A DNA stretch of 64,000 bases from Actinomycetospora corticicola (GTDB taxonomy: Bacteria; Actinomycetota; Actinomycetes; Mycobacteriales; Pseudonocardiaceae), in the NCBI RefSeq assembly GCF_013409505.1, contig NZ_JACCBN010000001.1, positions 4,898,001 through 4,962,000 of the forward strand, read 5' to 3'. Within the stretch, counting starts at the first letter, position 1. Every line of letters starts with the position of its first letter. Shown here one piece after another: positions 9,024-16,900 of the stretch. The notes under the pieces are model-generated. The model was not told where the DNA came from. It did no database searches and saw nothing but the letters and a program-made list of their open reading frames with translations. A program made the position numbers and the translations under genes.

Positions 9024-9055
9024 CGGCCCCGGCTCTCCTGGGAGAACCGGGGCCG
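9024..9055 (-). terminator. stem-loop terminator after tRNA-Pro
   Basis: A perfect 9-bp stem (9024-9032 with 9047-9055) continues into a TCTC/GAGA inner stem around a small loop. It lies 12 bases past the 3' end of tRNA-Pro on the minus strand. A clear T-tract is missing, as is common in actinobacteria. Confidence 0.7.
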
Positions 9056-9066
9056 AACCGTGTGTG

Positions 9067-9140
9067 TCGGGGTGGCGGGATTCGAACCCACGACCTCCTC
9101 GTCCCGAACGAGGCGCGCTACCAAGCTGCGCCACACCCCG
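9067..9140 (-). tRNA. tRNA-Pro (CGG)
   Basis: The cloverleaf folds on the minus strand: acceptor CGGGGTG with CACCCCG, a GCGC D-stem, an anticodon loop TTCGGGA with anticodon CGG, and a GTTCGAATC T-loop. The discriminator base is A at 9067. The CCA end is not encoded. It reads CCG, a frequent proline codon in this GC-rich genome. Confidence 0.95.
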
Positions 9141-9163
9141 AGCTTGTCGCTCTGTGGACGAGC

Positions 9164-10138
9164 CTACCTGGTGGGTCCGGCGGTGTCGGACAGGGGCCGG
9201 GTGTCCGCTCCGACGGGCACGAGGTCGAGGAGGGTGGCCTCCGGTCGGCACCAGAACCGGGCGGGGGCCCACGGGGAGGTGCCGAGACCCGCGGAGACGT
9301 GCAGCCGCGTGTGGGACCCCCAGCGCGACGGTCCCGTGACCCGGCTCCGGTCGATCCCGCAGTTGGTGACCAGGGCGCCGTAGCCCGGCAGGCAGAGCTG
9401 GCCGCCGTGGGTGTGGCCGGCCAGCACGAGGTCGTAGCCGTCGGCGGCGAACCCGTCGAGCACCCGCGGCTCGGGCGCGTGGGTCAGCCCGAGGCGCAGC
9501 ACCGGCGGGTCGGCGGTGCCGTCGGCGTCGTCGGCGCCGGGGTCGGCGGGTCCCGCGATCCGGTCGTAGTCGTCGCGCCCCACGTGCGGGTCGTCCACCC
9601 CGGCCACGGCGATCCGCTGTCCGCCCACCGTCACCTCGAACCGGGCGTGGGTGGCGTCCTGCCAGCCCCGCTCGACGAACGCGGCCCGCAGGTCGCGCCA
9701 GGGGAGCTCGGGGCCCAGGACGCGGTGCTCCGGGCGGAACAGGTAGTCCAGGGGATTCTTGGGTCGCGGCCCGTGGTGGTCGTTGCTGCCGAACACGAAG
9801 ACGCCCGGGACGTCGAGCAGGCCCCCGAGCGCCCGGAGCACGACCGGCACGCCCCGCGGGTGGGACAGGTTGTCCCCGGTGTTCACGACGAGGTCGGGCG
9901 CCAGGTCGGCGAGCCCCGCCACGAAGCGCTCCTCGCGGTCCTGGCCGGGCCGCAGGTGCAGGTCGGACACGTGCAGCACCCGGATCGGCCGGGCCCCGCG
10001 CGCGAGCACCGGCAGGGTGACCCGGCGCAGGGCGAACCACTGCCGTTCGACGACCGTGGCCCAGCCCAACCCGAGCGCCCCGGTGGCCACGGCCCCCAGG
10101 GCGACCCGACCCGCCGTCCGGAAGCCGTGCTGCGCCAC
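9164..10138 (-). CDS. membrane-anchored metallophosphoesterase (Rv3683-like)
   Basis: A 324-residue calcineurin-like phosphoesterase. An N-terminal hydrophobic segment is followed by the metal motifs in order: HVSDLHL, VNTGDN, a GSNDH variant of GNHD, and AGHTHGGQ. The family hydrolyses phosphodiesters or phosphomonoesters, often on lipids such as UDP-diacylglucosamine. The GTG at 10138 is preferred because GGAGG lies at 10142-10146, five to six bases upstream. An ATG at 10195 would overlap the PBP gene by 44 bp. It follows the PonA2-type gene at 14 bp spacing, as Rv3683 follows ponA2 in M. tuberculosis, so a cell-wall role is likely. Confidence 0.9.
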   Translation of the reverse strand: MAQHGFRTAGRVALGAVATGALGLGWATVVERQWFALRRVTLPVLARGARPIRVLHVSDLHLRPGQDREERFVAGLADLAPDLVVNTGDNLSHPRGVPVVLRALGGLLDVPGVFVFGSNDHHGPRPKNPLDYLFRPEHRVLGPELPWRDLRAAFVERGWQDATHARFEVTVGGQRIAVAGVDDPHVGRDDYDRIAGPADPGADDADGTADPPVLRLGLTHAPEPRVLDGFAADGYDLVLAGHTHGGQLCLPGYGALVTNCGIDRSRVTGPSRWGSHTRLHVSAGLGTSPWAPARFWCRPEATLLDLVPVGADTRPLSDTAGPTR

Positions 10139-10151
10139 CCGATCCTCCGTG

Positions 10152-12554
10152 TCAGCCGCCCGGTGCCGGGCCGATCGCCGGGGCCGCCACGGCACCGGGT
10201 GGCGGGGGCGGCGCGGACACGGTGCCGCTGGCGACCTGCAGCGTGATGGCCTGGTCGGGCAGCGCGGACCCGCGCGGGGACTGCCCGACCACGGTACCGG
10301 CGGGCGCCCGGTTCCCGACCGTGCTGCGCACGACGGTGAACCCGGCCTCGCGCAGCGTCTGCTCGGCCGCGTCCACCTGCTGGCCCGTGACCTCGGGGAT
10401 CTGCTCGTTGGTGCCGCCCTGCACGTACCGCGGGTCGGTGGCGGGCAGCGGCTGCACCGGGGTGGCCGCGACGACGGGGTTCATCGCCTTGTACCAGGTC
10501 CGGGCCGGCGTCTTGCCGCCGAAGATGTTGCCGTCGGAGCAGGCGTAGGGCGGGGAGTCGCCGCCGCCGTCGCACAGCGGGCGCGGGGACGACGAGTCGT
10601 CGAACGTGATCACCGCGCCGGCGATGCCGGGGGTGAACCCGAGGAACGCGGCCGACTTGTTCTGCTGGGTGGTGCCGGTCTTGCCGGACATGGGCCGGGT
10701 CCAGCCGTTCTCCCCCGCGGCCGCGGCCGAGGTGCCGCCGGGCTGGTCGTCCTTGCTCATCCCGGTCATCAGGGTGTCGGCCAGCGTCGGCGGCACGACC
10801 TGCTCGCAGGGCTGCTCGGAGACCGGCACGGGCGCACCGGCGGGGTCGGTGATGCCGACGATCGGGGTCGGCGGGCACCACTTCCCGCGCGAGGCGAGGG
10901 TGGCGCCGACGTTGGAGAGCTCCAGCACGCTGGTCGGCGTGACGCCGAGGGTGAAGGACCCCTGGTTCTGCTCCTTGGCGATCTCGGCGATCGACTTGCC
11001 GCCGTTGCCCTGGGGCTCCGCGAGCGAGCGCATGCCGAGCTTGACCGCCATGTCCACCACCGGGGCCACCCCGGTGTACTCCATGAGCTTGACGAAGCCG
11101 GTGTTCGGCGACTGCGCGAGCGCGTCGGTCATCGACAGCACGGGGGCGTAGTTGCCCGCGTTCCGCACCGGGAACGGGTTGCCCTGGCCGTCGCGGTAGA
11201 TCGGCGACGCGTACCCGTCCGGCGGGATCTGCATCTGGTAGTCGATGCCCAGACCCTTGTCGAGGGCGGTGGCGGCGGTGAAGACCTTGTACACCGACCC
11301 GGCGCCGAGGTTCACCGGTTCCCAGGGGAGCCCGTAGCTCGTCTCGAGCGCGGCGCCGTCGACGCCGAACACGCGGTTCGAGCCCATCGCGACGACCTCG
11401 TGGCGGTCCTGCCCCGGGGCGACGGACGCCATGACGTCGGCGACGTTGCGCTGCTGCGCCGGCACCTCGTTGCGCAGCGCCGCGGTCATGGCGGTGAGCG
11501 CGGGCCGGTCGAGGGTGGTGCGGATGGTGTAGCCGCCGCGGTTGAGCTGCTCGGCGGACAGGCCGGCCTGGTCGAGGTAGTCCACGACGTACTTGCAGAA
11601 GAACGCGGCGTCGCCGGCGCCGATGCAGCCGTTGGCGGGCGGGGCGGCGCTGCTGACGCCGAGCGGGCTCGCCGTGGCCTCCTGGGCCTGCTGCGGGGTG
11701 ATCATCCCCTGCAGCCGCATCTGGTTGATGACCTCGTTGCGGCGGCCGGTGGCGGCCTGCGGGTGCGCGACCGGGTCGAACTGTGCGGTCGACTGCACCA
11801 TGCCGGCGAGCATCGCGGCCTGGGCGATCGTCAGCCGGTCCGGCGTGGTGTTGAAGTAGGTGCGCGCCGCGGCGCCCACGCCGTAGGAGTTGTTCCCGAG
11901 GAACACGATGTTGAGGTAGCGCTGGAGGATCTCGTCCTTGGCCTGGCGCTTCGAGGTGCCCTCGGCGAGCTGGCGCTCGAGCTGCAGGGCGACCCGGACC
12001 TCGCGCAGCTTGCGGGCGTAGGTGGCCTCGGTGGCCTTCAGCCGCTCCGAGGCGCTCCGCGCGGTGACGTAGAGCTGGTAGTTCTTGATGTACTGCTGGG
12101 TCAGCGTCGAGGCGCCCTGCTGGGTGGAGCCGGCGGACTGGTTGGTCACCAGGGCCCGCAGCGTGCCGGTCCAGTCCACGCCGTCGTGCTCGTAGAACCG
12201 GCGGTCCTCGATCGCGACGATCGCGGCCCGCATCGTCGGGGAGATCTGCTCCAGCGGCGTGTTCTGCCGGTTCTGGTCGTACAGGTAGGCGATCGGGGCG
12301 CCCTGCCGGTCGGTGACCGTGGTGACGAGCGGGAGCTGACCCGCCGCGAGGTCCGACGAGGTGGCGCTGACGGTGTCGCTCGCGTCGTTCGAGATCAGCC
12401 CCAGGCCGCCCACCAGCGGGAACGTGACCCCGGCCAGGATCAGCCCCGCGACGAGACACAGTCCGAGCAGCCGTGCGACCGGGCGCGCCGCGAGCCCGCG
12501 ACGACCGCCGCCCCGCTCGCCGTCACCCGTGTCGGTTTCCGTTCCCCCAGTCAT
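10152..12554 (-). CDS. ponA2: bifunctional penicillin-binding protein, PonA2 type with PASTA domain
   Basis: A class A PBP of 800 residues that polymerises and crosslinks peptidoglycan outside the membrane. A transmembrane helix lies at 27-51. The GT51 glycosyltransferase has EDRRFYEHDGVDW (Glu116) and QGASTLTQQYIKN. The transpeptidase has Ser419-x-x-Lys422, SPN at 481-483 and KTG at 624-626. One PASTA domain follows near 708-776, then a Pro-rich tail. Order and length match M. tuberculosis PonA2 (Rv3682), which supports survival in stress and stationary phase. It shares an operon with the metallophosphoesterase and is divergent from whiB4. The GTG/ATG choice at 12554 gives a normal cytoplasmic tail. 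Confidence 0.95.
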   Translation of the reverse strand: MTGGTETDTGDGERGGGRRGLAARPVARLLGLCLVAGLILAGVTFPLVGGLGLISNDASDTVSATSSDLAAGQLPLVTTVTDRQGAPIAYLYDQNRQNTPLEQISPTMRAAIVAIEDRRFYEHDGVDWTGTLRALVTNQSAGSTQQGASTLTQQYIKNYQLYVTARSASERLKATEATYARKLREVRVALQLERQLAEGTSKRQAKDEILQRYLNIVFLGNNSYGVGAAARTYFNTTPDRLTIAQAAMLAGMVQSTAQFDPVAHPQAATGRRNEVINQMRLQGMITPQQAQEATASPLGVSSAAPPANGCIGAGDAAFFCKYVVDYLDQAGLSAEQLNRGGYTIRTTLDRPALTAMTAALRNEVPAQQRNVADVMASVAPGQDRHEVVAMGSNRVFGVDGAALETSYGLPWEPVNLGAGSVYKVFTAATALDKGLGIDYQMQIPPDGYASPIYRDGQGNPFPVRNAGNYAPVLSMTDALAQSPNTGFVKLMEYTGVAPVVDMAVKLGMRSLAEPQGNGGKSIAEIAKEQNQGSFTLGVTPTSVLELSNVGATLASRGKWCPPTPIVGITDPAGAPVPVSEQPCEQVVPPTLADTLMTGMSKDDQPGGTSAAAAGENGWTRPMSGKTGTTQQNKSAAFLGFTPGIAGAVITFDDSSSPRPLCDGGGDSPPYACSDGNIFGGKTPARTWYKAMNPVVAATPVQPLPATDPRYVQGGTNEQIPEVTGQQVDAAEQTLREAGFTVVRSTVGNRAPAGTVVGQSPRGSALPDQAITLQVASGTVSAPPPPPGAVAAPAIGPAPGG

Positions 12555-12657
12555 CGTCGTCCAGGTTACTGGCCGACCGGTGTGGTTCGCGCTCGCCGCG
12601 TGCGATGGGCGCGGGGACGGTGTTCACACCGGAGATCCGGATTCGGCCTTTCTCGGG

Positions 12658-12683
12658 GGAACCGATCGCTCCTAGAGTGCGTC
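12658..12683 (+). promoter_or_regulatory. possible ECF-type promoter upstream of whiB4
   Basis: GGAACC at 12658-12663 and CGTC at 12680-12683 are separated by 16 bases, the spacing of ECF sigma promoters in actinobacteria. TAGAGT at 12672-12677 could instead be a housekeeping -10. The rest of the 225-bp gap between ponA2 and whiB4 shows nothing else clear. Confidence 0.35.
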
Positions 12684-12779
12684 GGAGCCCATGAAGGGGC
12701 GGGCGCACGGCCGGCGGGGCCGCGCGCACCGGCGGTCGGGGGCCGCCGGGAGCCGTGGGCCGTACGAGGGCGGGATGAC

Positions 12780-13118
12780 GTGGACGACGAGGCGGGCACG
12801 AGGAACTGGCGGCGCGACGCACGCTGCCGCCACGAGGACCCGGACACCCTGTTCGTGCAGGGCGCCCAGCAGCGCGACGTGCGGGAGGTGTGCCGGGCCT
12901 GCCCGGTCCGCACCGAGTGCCTCGCGCACGCCCTGGACAACCGGATCAAGTTCGGGGTCTGGGGCGGGATGACCGAGCGGGAGCGCCGCGCGCTGCTCAA
13001 GCGCCGCCCCGACGTCGTCTCCTGGTCGGCGCTGCTCGAGGCCGCCCGCCGGGCGGCCCTGCGGCCGGCGGAGCCGGAGCCCCGTCCGGCCGAGGGGCCC
13101 ACGCGCCGGGTGGGCTGA
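12780..13118 (+). CDS. whiB4: WhiB4-like iron-sulfur redox regulator
   Basis: A 112-residue WhiB protein. Four cysteines bind a [4Fe-4S] cluster: one in DARCRHEDP, then CRACPVRTEC with spacing C-x2-C-x5-C. The GVWGGMTERER turn and a basic C-terminal helix complete the family pattern. WhiB4 of M. tuberculosis is an oxygen and redox sensor that binds DNA when oxidised. Identity as WhiB4 and not another WhiB comes from position, divergent from ponA2 and facing the two ArsA-like ATPases, as for Rv3681c. The GTG at 12780 is chosen since the frame opens only shortly before and GAGGGCGGG precedes it. Confidence 0.92.
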   Translation: MDDEAGTRNWRRDARCRHEDPDTLFVQGAQQRDVREVCRACPVRTECLAHALDNRIKFGVWGGMTERERRALLKRRPDVVSWSALLEAARRAALRPAEPEPRPAEGPTRRVG

Positions 13119-13132
13119 CGCGGGACCCGACG

Positions 13133-14293
13133 TCAGGAGCCGAGCAGCTCCCCGATGGCGCGCAGCCCGTCGAGGTCGTGGACGTCGGTCGCCATGGCGG
13201 GCACGTCCACGATCGGCACCGTCGGGTGCGCGCGGGTGAAGCGGGCGAGCACGCGGCGCTCGCGCTCCGCGGTCTCCACCCGGTCGGCGTGCAGGCGCAG
13301 CACCGCGGCGGTCGTCGCGTCGCCGCGGGCGGCCTCGAGGGCCTCGGCGCCCTCCCGGGCGAGCGCGCCGGACAGCGTGGCGCGCACCGGGTGGGTCCGG
13401 TTCAGCACCATCCCGGCCAGCGGCATGCGCTCGGTGCCGAGCCGCTCGACGAAGTACGAGGCCTCGCGCAGCGCGTCCGGCTCGGGTGCCGCGACCACGA
13501 CGAACGCGGTCCCCGGGGCGCGCAGCAGCTGGTAGGTGGCGTTGGCCCGCTCCTGGAACCCGCCGAAGAGCGTGTCGAAGGCCTGCACGAAGGCGGAGGC
13601 GTCGGCGAGCATCTGCCCGCCGAGGATCGTCGAGACGGCCTTGGCGAACAGGTTGAAGGTGGAGCCCACGATCTTGCGCAGCGCGCTGCCGCCGGCCCGG
13701 GCGGGCGCCGAGAGCAGGCGGATCATCCGGCCGTCGAGGAACGACGACAGGCGCTGCGGAGCGTCGAGGAAGTCCAGCGCGGACCGCGACGGCGGGGTGT
13801 CGACGATGATGAGATCCCAGCGTCCGGTCGCCGCGAGCTGCCCCAGCTTCTCCATCGCCATGTACTCCTGCGTCCCGGAGAACGACGAGGAGATGGTCTG
13901 GTAGAAGGGGTTGTCGAAGATCGCCTGCGCGCGGTCCGGCGTGGTGTGCCCGGAGACCATCTCGTCGAAGGTCCGGCGCATGTCGAGCATCATCGCCTGC
14001 AGCTCGCCGCCCCCGGCGGGGTCGGCACCGGGCACCACGCGGGGCTCGTTGTCGAGCTCCTCGAGGCCCATCGACTGGGCCAGCCGCTTCGCGGGGTCGA
14101 TGGTGAGCACCACGACGCGCCGGCCCCGTCCGGCCGCGCGCAGGGCGAGGGCGGCGGCCGTCGTCGTCTTGCCCACGCCGCCCGAGCCGCAGCAGACGAG
14201 CACGCGGGTCGCGCGGTCGTCGACGAGCGCGTCGAGGTCGAGGTGCTGCGGTCGGCGACCACGGCCGGCGTCCGGGACGGTCTCAGCGGTCAT
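13133..14293 (-). CDS. ArsA/Get3-like anion-transporting ATPase (Rv3680 homologue)
   Basis: A 386-residue P-loop ATPase, the same length as Rv3680. The deviant Walker A is [10 protein letters not shown] near residue 40, with switch I at [24 protein letters not shown] as the Walker B/switch II region, and an A-loop type VLNRTHPV late in the protein. Its partner is the upstream ATPase; the two probably form a heterodimer as the mycobacterial pair does, which is linked to glycerol and nitric-oxide stress. The ATG at 14293 overlaps the partner's stop by 11 bases; a GTG-like extension to 14311 is possible. It converges on whiB4 with a 14-bp gap. Confidence 0.92.
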   Translation of the reverse strand: MTAETVPDAGRGRRPQHLDLDALVDDRATRVLVCCGSGGVGKTTTAAALALRAAGRGRRVVVLTIDPAKRLAQSMGLEELDNEPRVVPGADPAGGGELQAMMLDMRRTFDEMVSGHTTPDRAQAIFDNPFYQTISSSFSGTQEYMAMEKLGQLAATGRWDLIIVDTPPSRSALDFLDAPQRLSSFLDGRMIRLLSAPARAGGSALRKIVGSTFNLFAKAVSTILGGQMLADASAFVQAFDTLFGGFQERANATYQLLRAPGTAFVVVAAPEPDALREASYFVERLGTERMPLAGMVLNRTHPVRATLSGALAREGAEALEAARGDATTAAVLRLHADRVETAERERRVLARFTRAHPTVPIVDVPAMATDVHDLDGLRAIGELLGS

Positions 14294-15335
14294 GGCGCAC
14301 CCCCTGCTCACGCAGCAGTTCCGCGAGCTCGTAGAGCCCGCCCAGGTCGACGCCGTCGGCGAGCTCGGGGAGCTCGATCTGCGGCATGCCCGCGGCGTCG
14401 AGCCGCGACCGGACCCCGGCCTCGACGGCGAGCCGCTCGGTGTGCTCGTCGACCTCGGTGAGCAGCCCGCCCACCTCGTCGTCCTTGAGGAACAGGCCCG
14501 CGGCCTCGAGGCCGGCCCGCAGCCCGCCCTCGTCGACCCGGCCGGACACCGGCAGCCGCGCCGGGCGCACCCGGTTCACCATGATCGCGCCCGGGGGGAG
14601 AGTGGCCTCGGCGAGCTCGTCGACGGTGTCCAGCGTCTCCTGGACCGGCAGGTCCTCGAGCTGGGAGACCACGTGCACGACGGTCTGCGGGGAGTGCAGG
14701 AGCTCGACCACGCCCTCGCTCTGGGTGCGGATCGGCCCGGTGCGGGCGAGCGTCCCCATCGCCTTCGTGACGTCGAGGAACTTCACCACCCGGCCGGTGG
14801 GCGGCGCGTCGAGGATGACGGCGTCGTAGAGCGGGCGGCGCGGCCCGCGGGAGCGCCGGTCGTCGCCGACCGTGCGCCCGACGCACTCCTTGACCTTCCC
14901 GGTGAGCAGTACGTCGCGCAGACCGGGCGCGAGCGTCGTCGCGAACTCGACCGCGCCCATGCGGCGCAGGGTCCGGCCGGCGAGCCCGAGGTTGTAGAAC
15001 ATCTCGAGGTACTCGAGCAGGGCCTCCTCGGCGTCGACCGCGAGCCCGCGGACCTCGCCGCCGTCCGGGGCCACCGCGATCCGCTGCTCGGCGTAGGGCA
15101 GGGGCGGGGTGTCGAAGAGCTGGGCGATCCCCTGCCGGCCCTCGACCTCCACGAGCAACGTCCGGCCACCGCCGGCGGCGAGGGCGAGGGCGAGGGCGGC
15201 CGCGAGGGTCGACTTGCCCGTGCCGCCCTTCCCGGTCACCACGTGCAGGCGCGCCCCGGCGAGGGCGTCCGGCCATCGCTCGACGCCGGCCTCGTCGAAG
15301 AGGCCGACCCCTCCGGACTGCCGCTGGTTGCTCAC
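14283..15335 (-). CDS. ArsA/Get3-like anion-transporting ATPase (Rv3679 homologue)
   Basis: A 350-residue P-loop ATPase with GKGGTGKST near residue 40, [26 protein letters not shown] and the Walker B-like [16 protein letters not shown]. Rv3679 matches across its length. It is the first gene of a two-gene operon with the Rv3680 homologue. The GTG at 15335 gives the short Ser/Asn/Gln-rich N-terminus usual in the family; a longer frame to 15362 exists. A 9-base inverted repeat at 15429-15457 lies in the divergent promoter shared with the DUF4177-like gene. Confidence 0.92.
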   Translation of the reverse strand: MSNQRQSGGVGLFDEAGVERWPDALAGARLHVVTGKGGTGKSTLAAALALALAAGGGRTLLVEVEGRQGIAQLFDTPPLPYAEQRIAVAPDGGEVRGLAVDAEEALLEYLEMFYNLGLAGRTLRRMGAVEFATTLAPGLRDVLLTGKVKECVGRTVGDDRRSRGPRRPLYDAVILDAPPTGRVVKFLDVTKAMGTLARTGPIRTQSEGVVELLHSPQTVVHVVSQLEDLPVQETLDTVDELAEATLPPGAIMVNRVRPARLPVSGRVDEGGLRAGLEAAGLFLKDDEVGGLLTEVDEHTERLAVEAGVRSRLDAAGMPQIELPELADGVDLGGLYELAELLREQGVRHDR

Positions 15336-15428
15336 GGCGACCAGCGTAGGACCGTGCCCCACGGGACGCGGGCCCCGGCCGGAGGGGCTCGGTCACACCG
15401 CCTGCGACCGATGATCACGGTGCGTGCC

Positions 15429-15457
15429 CGTGTCGTCCCCGCCGGTGTGACGACACG
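15429..15457. promoter_or_regulatory. inverted repeat in divergent promoter
   Basis: CGTGTCGTC and its exact reverse complement GACGACACG flank 11 bases. The site sits between the divergent starts of the Rv3679-type ATPase gene and the DUF4177-like gene and could bind a dimeric regulator, for example WhiB4 or Crp partners. No known consensus is matched. Confidence 0.4.
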
Positions 15458-15483
15458 TGGGCCGATTCGGGGCGCGGCCGGGA

Positions 15484-15506
15484 GTGTCGGGGTGGACATC
15501 TACCCT
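15484..15506 (+). promoter_or_regulatory. promoter-like motif shared with nth
   Basis: GTGTCGGGG, six bases, then TCTACCCT. The same two blocks at the same spacing occur at 21558-21580 before nth. TACCCT ends 8 bases before the ATG at 15515 and may be a -10 hexamer. Confidence 0.45.
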
Positions 15507-15514
15507 CGGCGTCC

Positions 15515-15676
15515 ATGAGTGCCCAGACGTGGGAGTACGCCACCGTCCCCCTGCTGACCCACGCGACGAAGCAGATCCTCGACCAGTGGGGGTCCGACGG
15601 CTGGGAGCTCGTCACCGTGCTCCCGGGCCCGACGGGCGAGCAGCACGTCGCCTACCTCAAGCGTCCGCTGTCGTGA
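15515..15676 (+). CDS. small DUF4177-like protein (Rv3678A homologue)
   Basis: A 53-residue protein. It starts WEYATVPLL and contains GWELVTVLPG, the pattern of DUF4177, a small beta-alpha-beta fold of unknown function. The gene lies in the same position as Rv3678A and its stop overlaps the ridA start by four bases (GTGA), so the two are translated together. A role with RidA is suggested by that coupling only. Confidence 0.85.
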   Translation: MSAQTWEYATVPLLTHATKQILDQWGSDGWELVTVLPGPTGEQHVAYLKRPLS

Positions 15677-16131
15677 CGAGCCCGACGGCGCGGCTCGCCC
15701 AGCTCGGCGTGGAGCTGCCGCCGGTCGCTCCGCCGAAGGGCGTCTACGTGCCCGCGAAGCGCGTCGGGGCCCAGGTGTGGACCTCCGGCCAGCTGCCGCT
15801 GGTCGGCGGCGAGCTCCCGGCGACCGGCCTCGTCGGCGCGGACGTGTCCGTGGACGACGCGGCGGCCTACGCGCGGATCGCCGCCCTCAACGCGCTGGCG
15901 GCGATCGACGCGCTCGTCGGCCTCGACGCGGTCGCCTCGGTGGCCAAGATCGTGGGCTTCGTGGCGTCCGCGCCCGGGTTCGGCGGCCAGCCCCAGGTGG
16001 TGAACGGCGCGTCGGAACTGATGGGCCAGGTGTTCGGCCCGGCGGGCGAGCACGCCCGCTCGGCGATCGGGGTGGCGGCGCTGCCGCTGAACGCCCCCGT
16101 CGAGGTTGAGGTCGTCGTCGACCTCGCGTGA
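15673..16131 (+). CDS. RidA-family protein (Rv3678c homologue)
   Basis: A 152-residue YjgF/YER057c/UK114 protein. The fold shows as VWTSGQLPLVGG, a middle helix AALNALAAIDALVGLD and a final strand APVEVEVVVDLA. Canonical RidA hydrolyses reactive enamines and imines from PLP enzymes and needs an Arg near residue 105; here that strand reads FGPAGEHARSAIGVAALP, with Arg in HARSAIG at about that place, so activity is plausible. Subfamily members differ in substrate. The GTG start overlaps the previous stop. M. tuberculosis has the same order. Confidence 0.9.
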   Translation: MTSPTARLAQLGVELPPVAPPKGVYVPAKRVGAQVWTSGQLPLVGGELPATGLVGADVSVDDAAAYARIAALNALAAIDALVGLDAVASVAKIVGFVASAPGFGGQPQVVNGASELMGQVFGPAGEHARSAIGVAALPLNAPVEVEVVVDLA

Positions 16132-16174
16132 GCTGCGTAGGACGAGTGCCGCGGACCCACCGTGGCGGACAGGG

Positions 16175-16900
16175 GTGACGGACGTGGCGAGCACGGGCCC
16201 GGACACGGCGGACGCGACGGGCACGGCCGTGGCCGGCGGTGGCCCGGCCGGGGCCCGCGCGTGCCACGACCTGCTGGTCGCCCTCGCCGGGCGCGTGCCC
16301 GACCGCGCGCTGTGGCGCCTGCGGGACTGGCTCGCCGCCGGGGCCGACGCCGCCCTGCGCACCGCCGTCCCGCGCACGCTCCTGCGCCACCGCATCGGCG
16401 TCACCGACACCGAGCGCGAGTTGCTCCGGGAGGCCGTGACGGCCTGGCGCGGATCGGCCCGCCTGGTCGACGCCGTGCTGCACGCCGACACCGCGCCGGA
16501 GGCCGGCACGGCCTTCGCCGAGCCCGGCGCCGCGCCGTGGGACACCGCCGATCTCGTGCTGCGCGCGGTGGTCCCGGCCGCGGGCGACGTCGGAGAGGTC
16601 CGCCGGGCGTGGCGCGCGGGCGGCTCCCGCGTGGTGCTCGTCAGCGCCGCCGGGGACCTCGCCGCCCTGACCGGCATCGTCCAGCGGGCCCTGCGCGCGC
16701 AGGGCGACGCCGCCCCCCGCGTCGAGGTCATCGGCGCGGGCACGCTCACCACCGGCTACCACCGTGCGGCGCTCGCCGCGTCGGACGTCCTCTGGCGGGC
16801 CGGTGCCCCCGCGACGGCCGGCGCCCCCGACCACGCACGACTGCCGGACCCGCGTCGCGGCGTCCCGTCGTCACCCCCGGAGCTGGTGCGCCATGGCTGA
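16175..16900 (+). CDS. unrecognised protein, paralogue of the N-terminal part of the next gene
   Basis: I do not recognise a named family. The 241 residues hold an alpha-helical half (LLVALAGRVPDRALWRLRDW at about 32-51, then a TDTERELLREAV segment) and a second half with VVLVSAAGDLAALTGIVQRA, VEVIGAG and GYHRAALAASDVLW. Both halves align by eye with residues 130-310 of the next protein, so the two genes arose by duplication. The ending is Pro/Arg-rich. The GTG at 16175 follows GGACAGG. The gene lies 43 bp after ridA and overlaps the next gene by eight bases. M. tuberculosis has no equivalent at this position. Confidence 0.7.
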   Translation: MTDVASTGPDTADATGTAVAGGGPAGARACHDLLVALAGRVPDRALWRLRDWLAAGADAALRTAVPRTLLRHRIGVTDTERELLREAVTAWRGSARLVDAVLHADTAPEAGTAFAEPGAAPWDTADLVLRAVVPAAGDVGEVRRAWRAGGSRVVLVSAAGDLAALTGIVQRALRAQGDAAPRVEVIGAGTLTTGYHRAALAASDVLWRAGAPATAGAPDHARLPDPRRGVPSSPPELVRHG

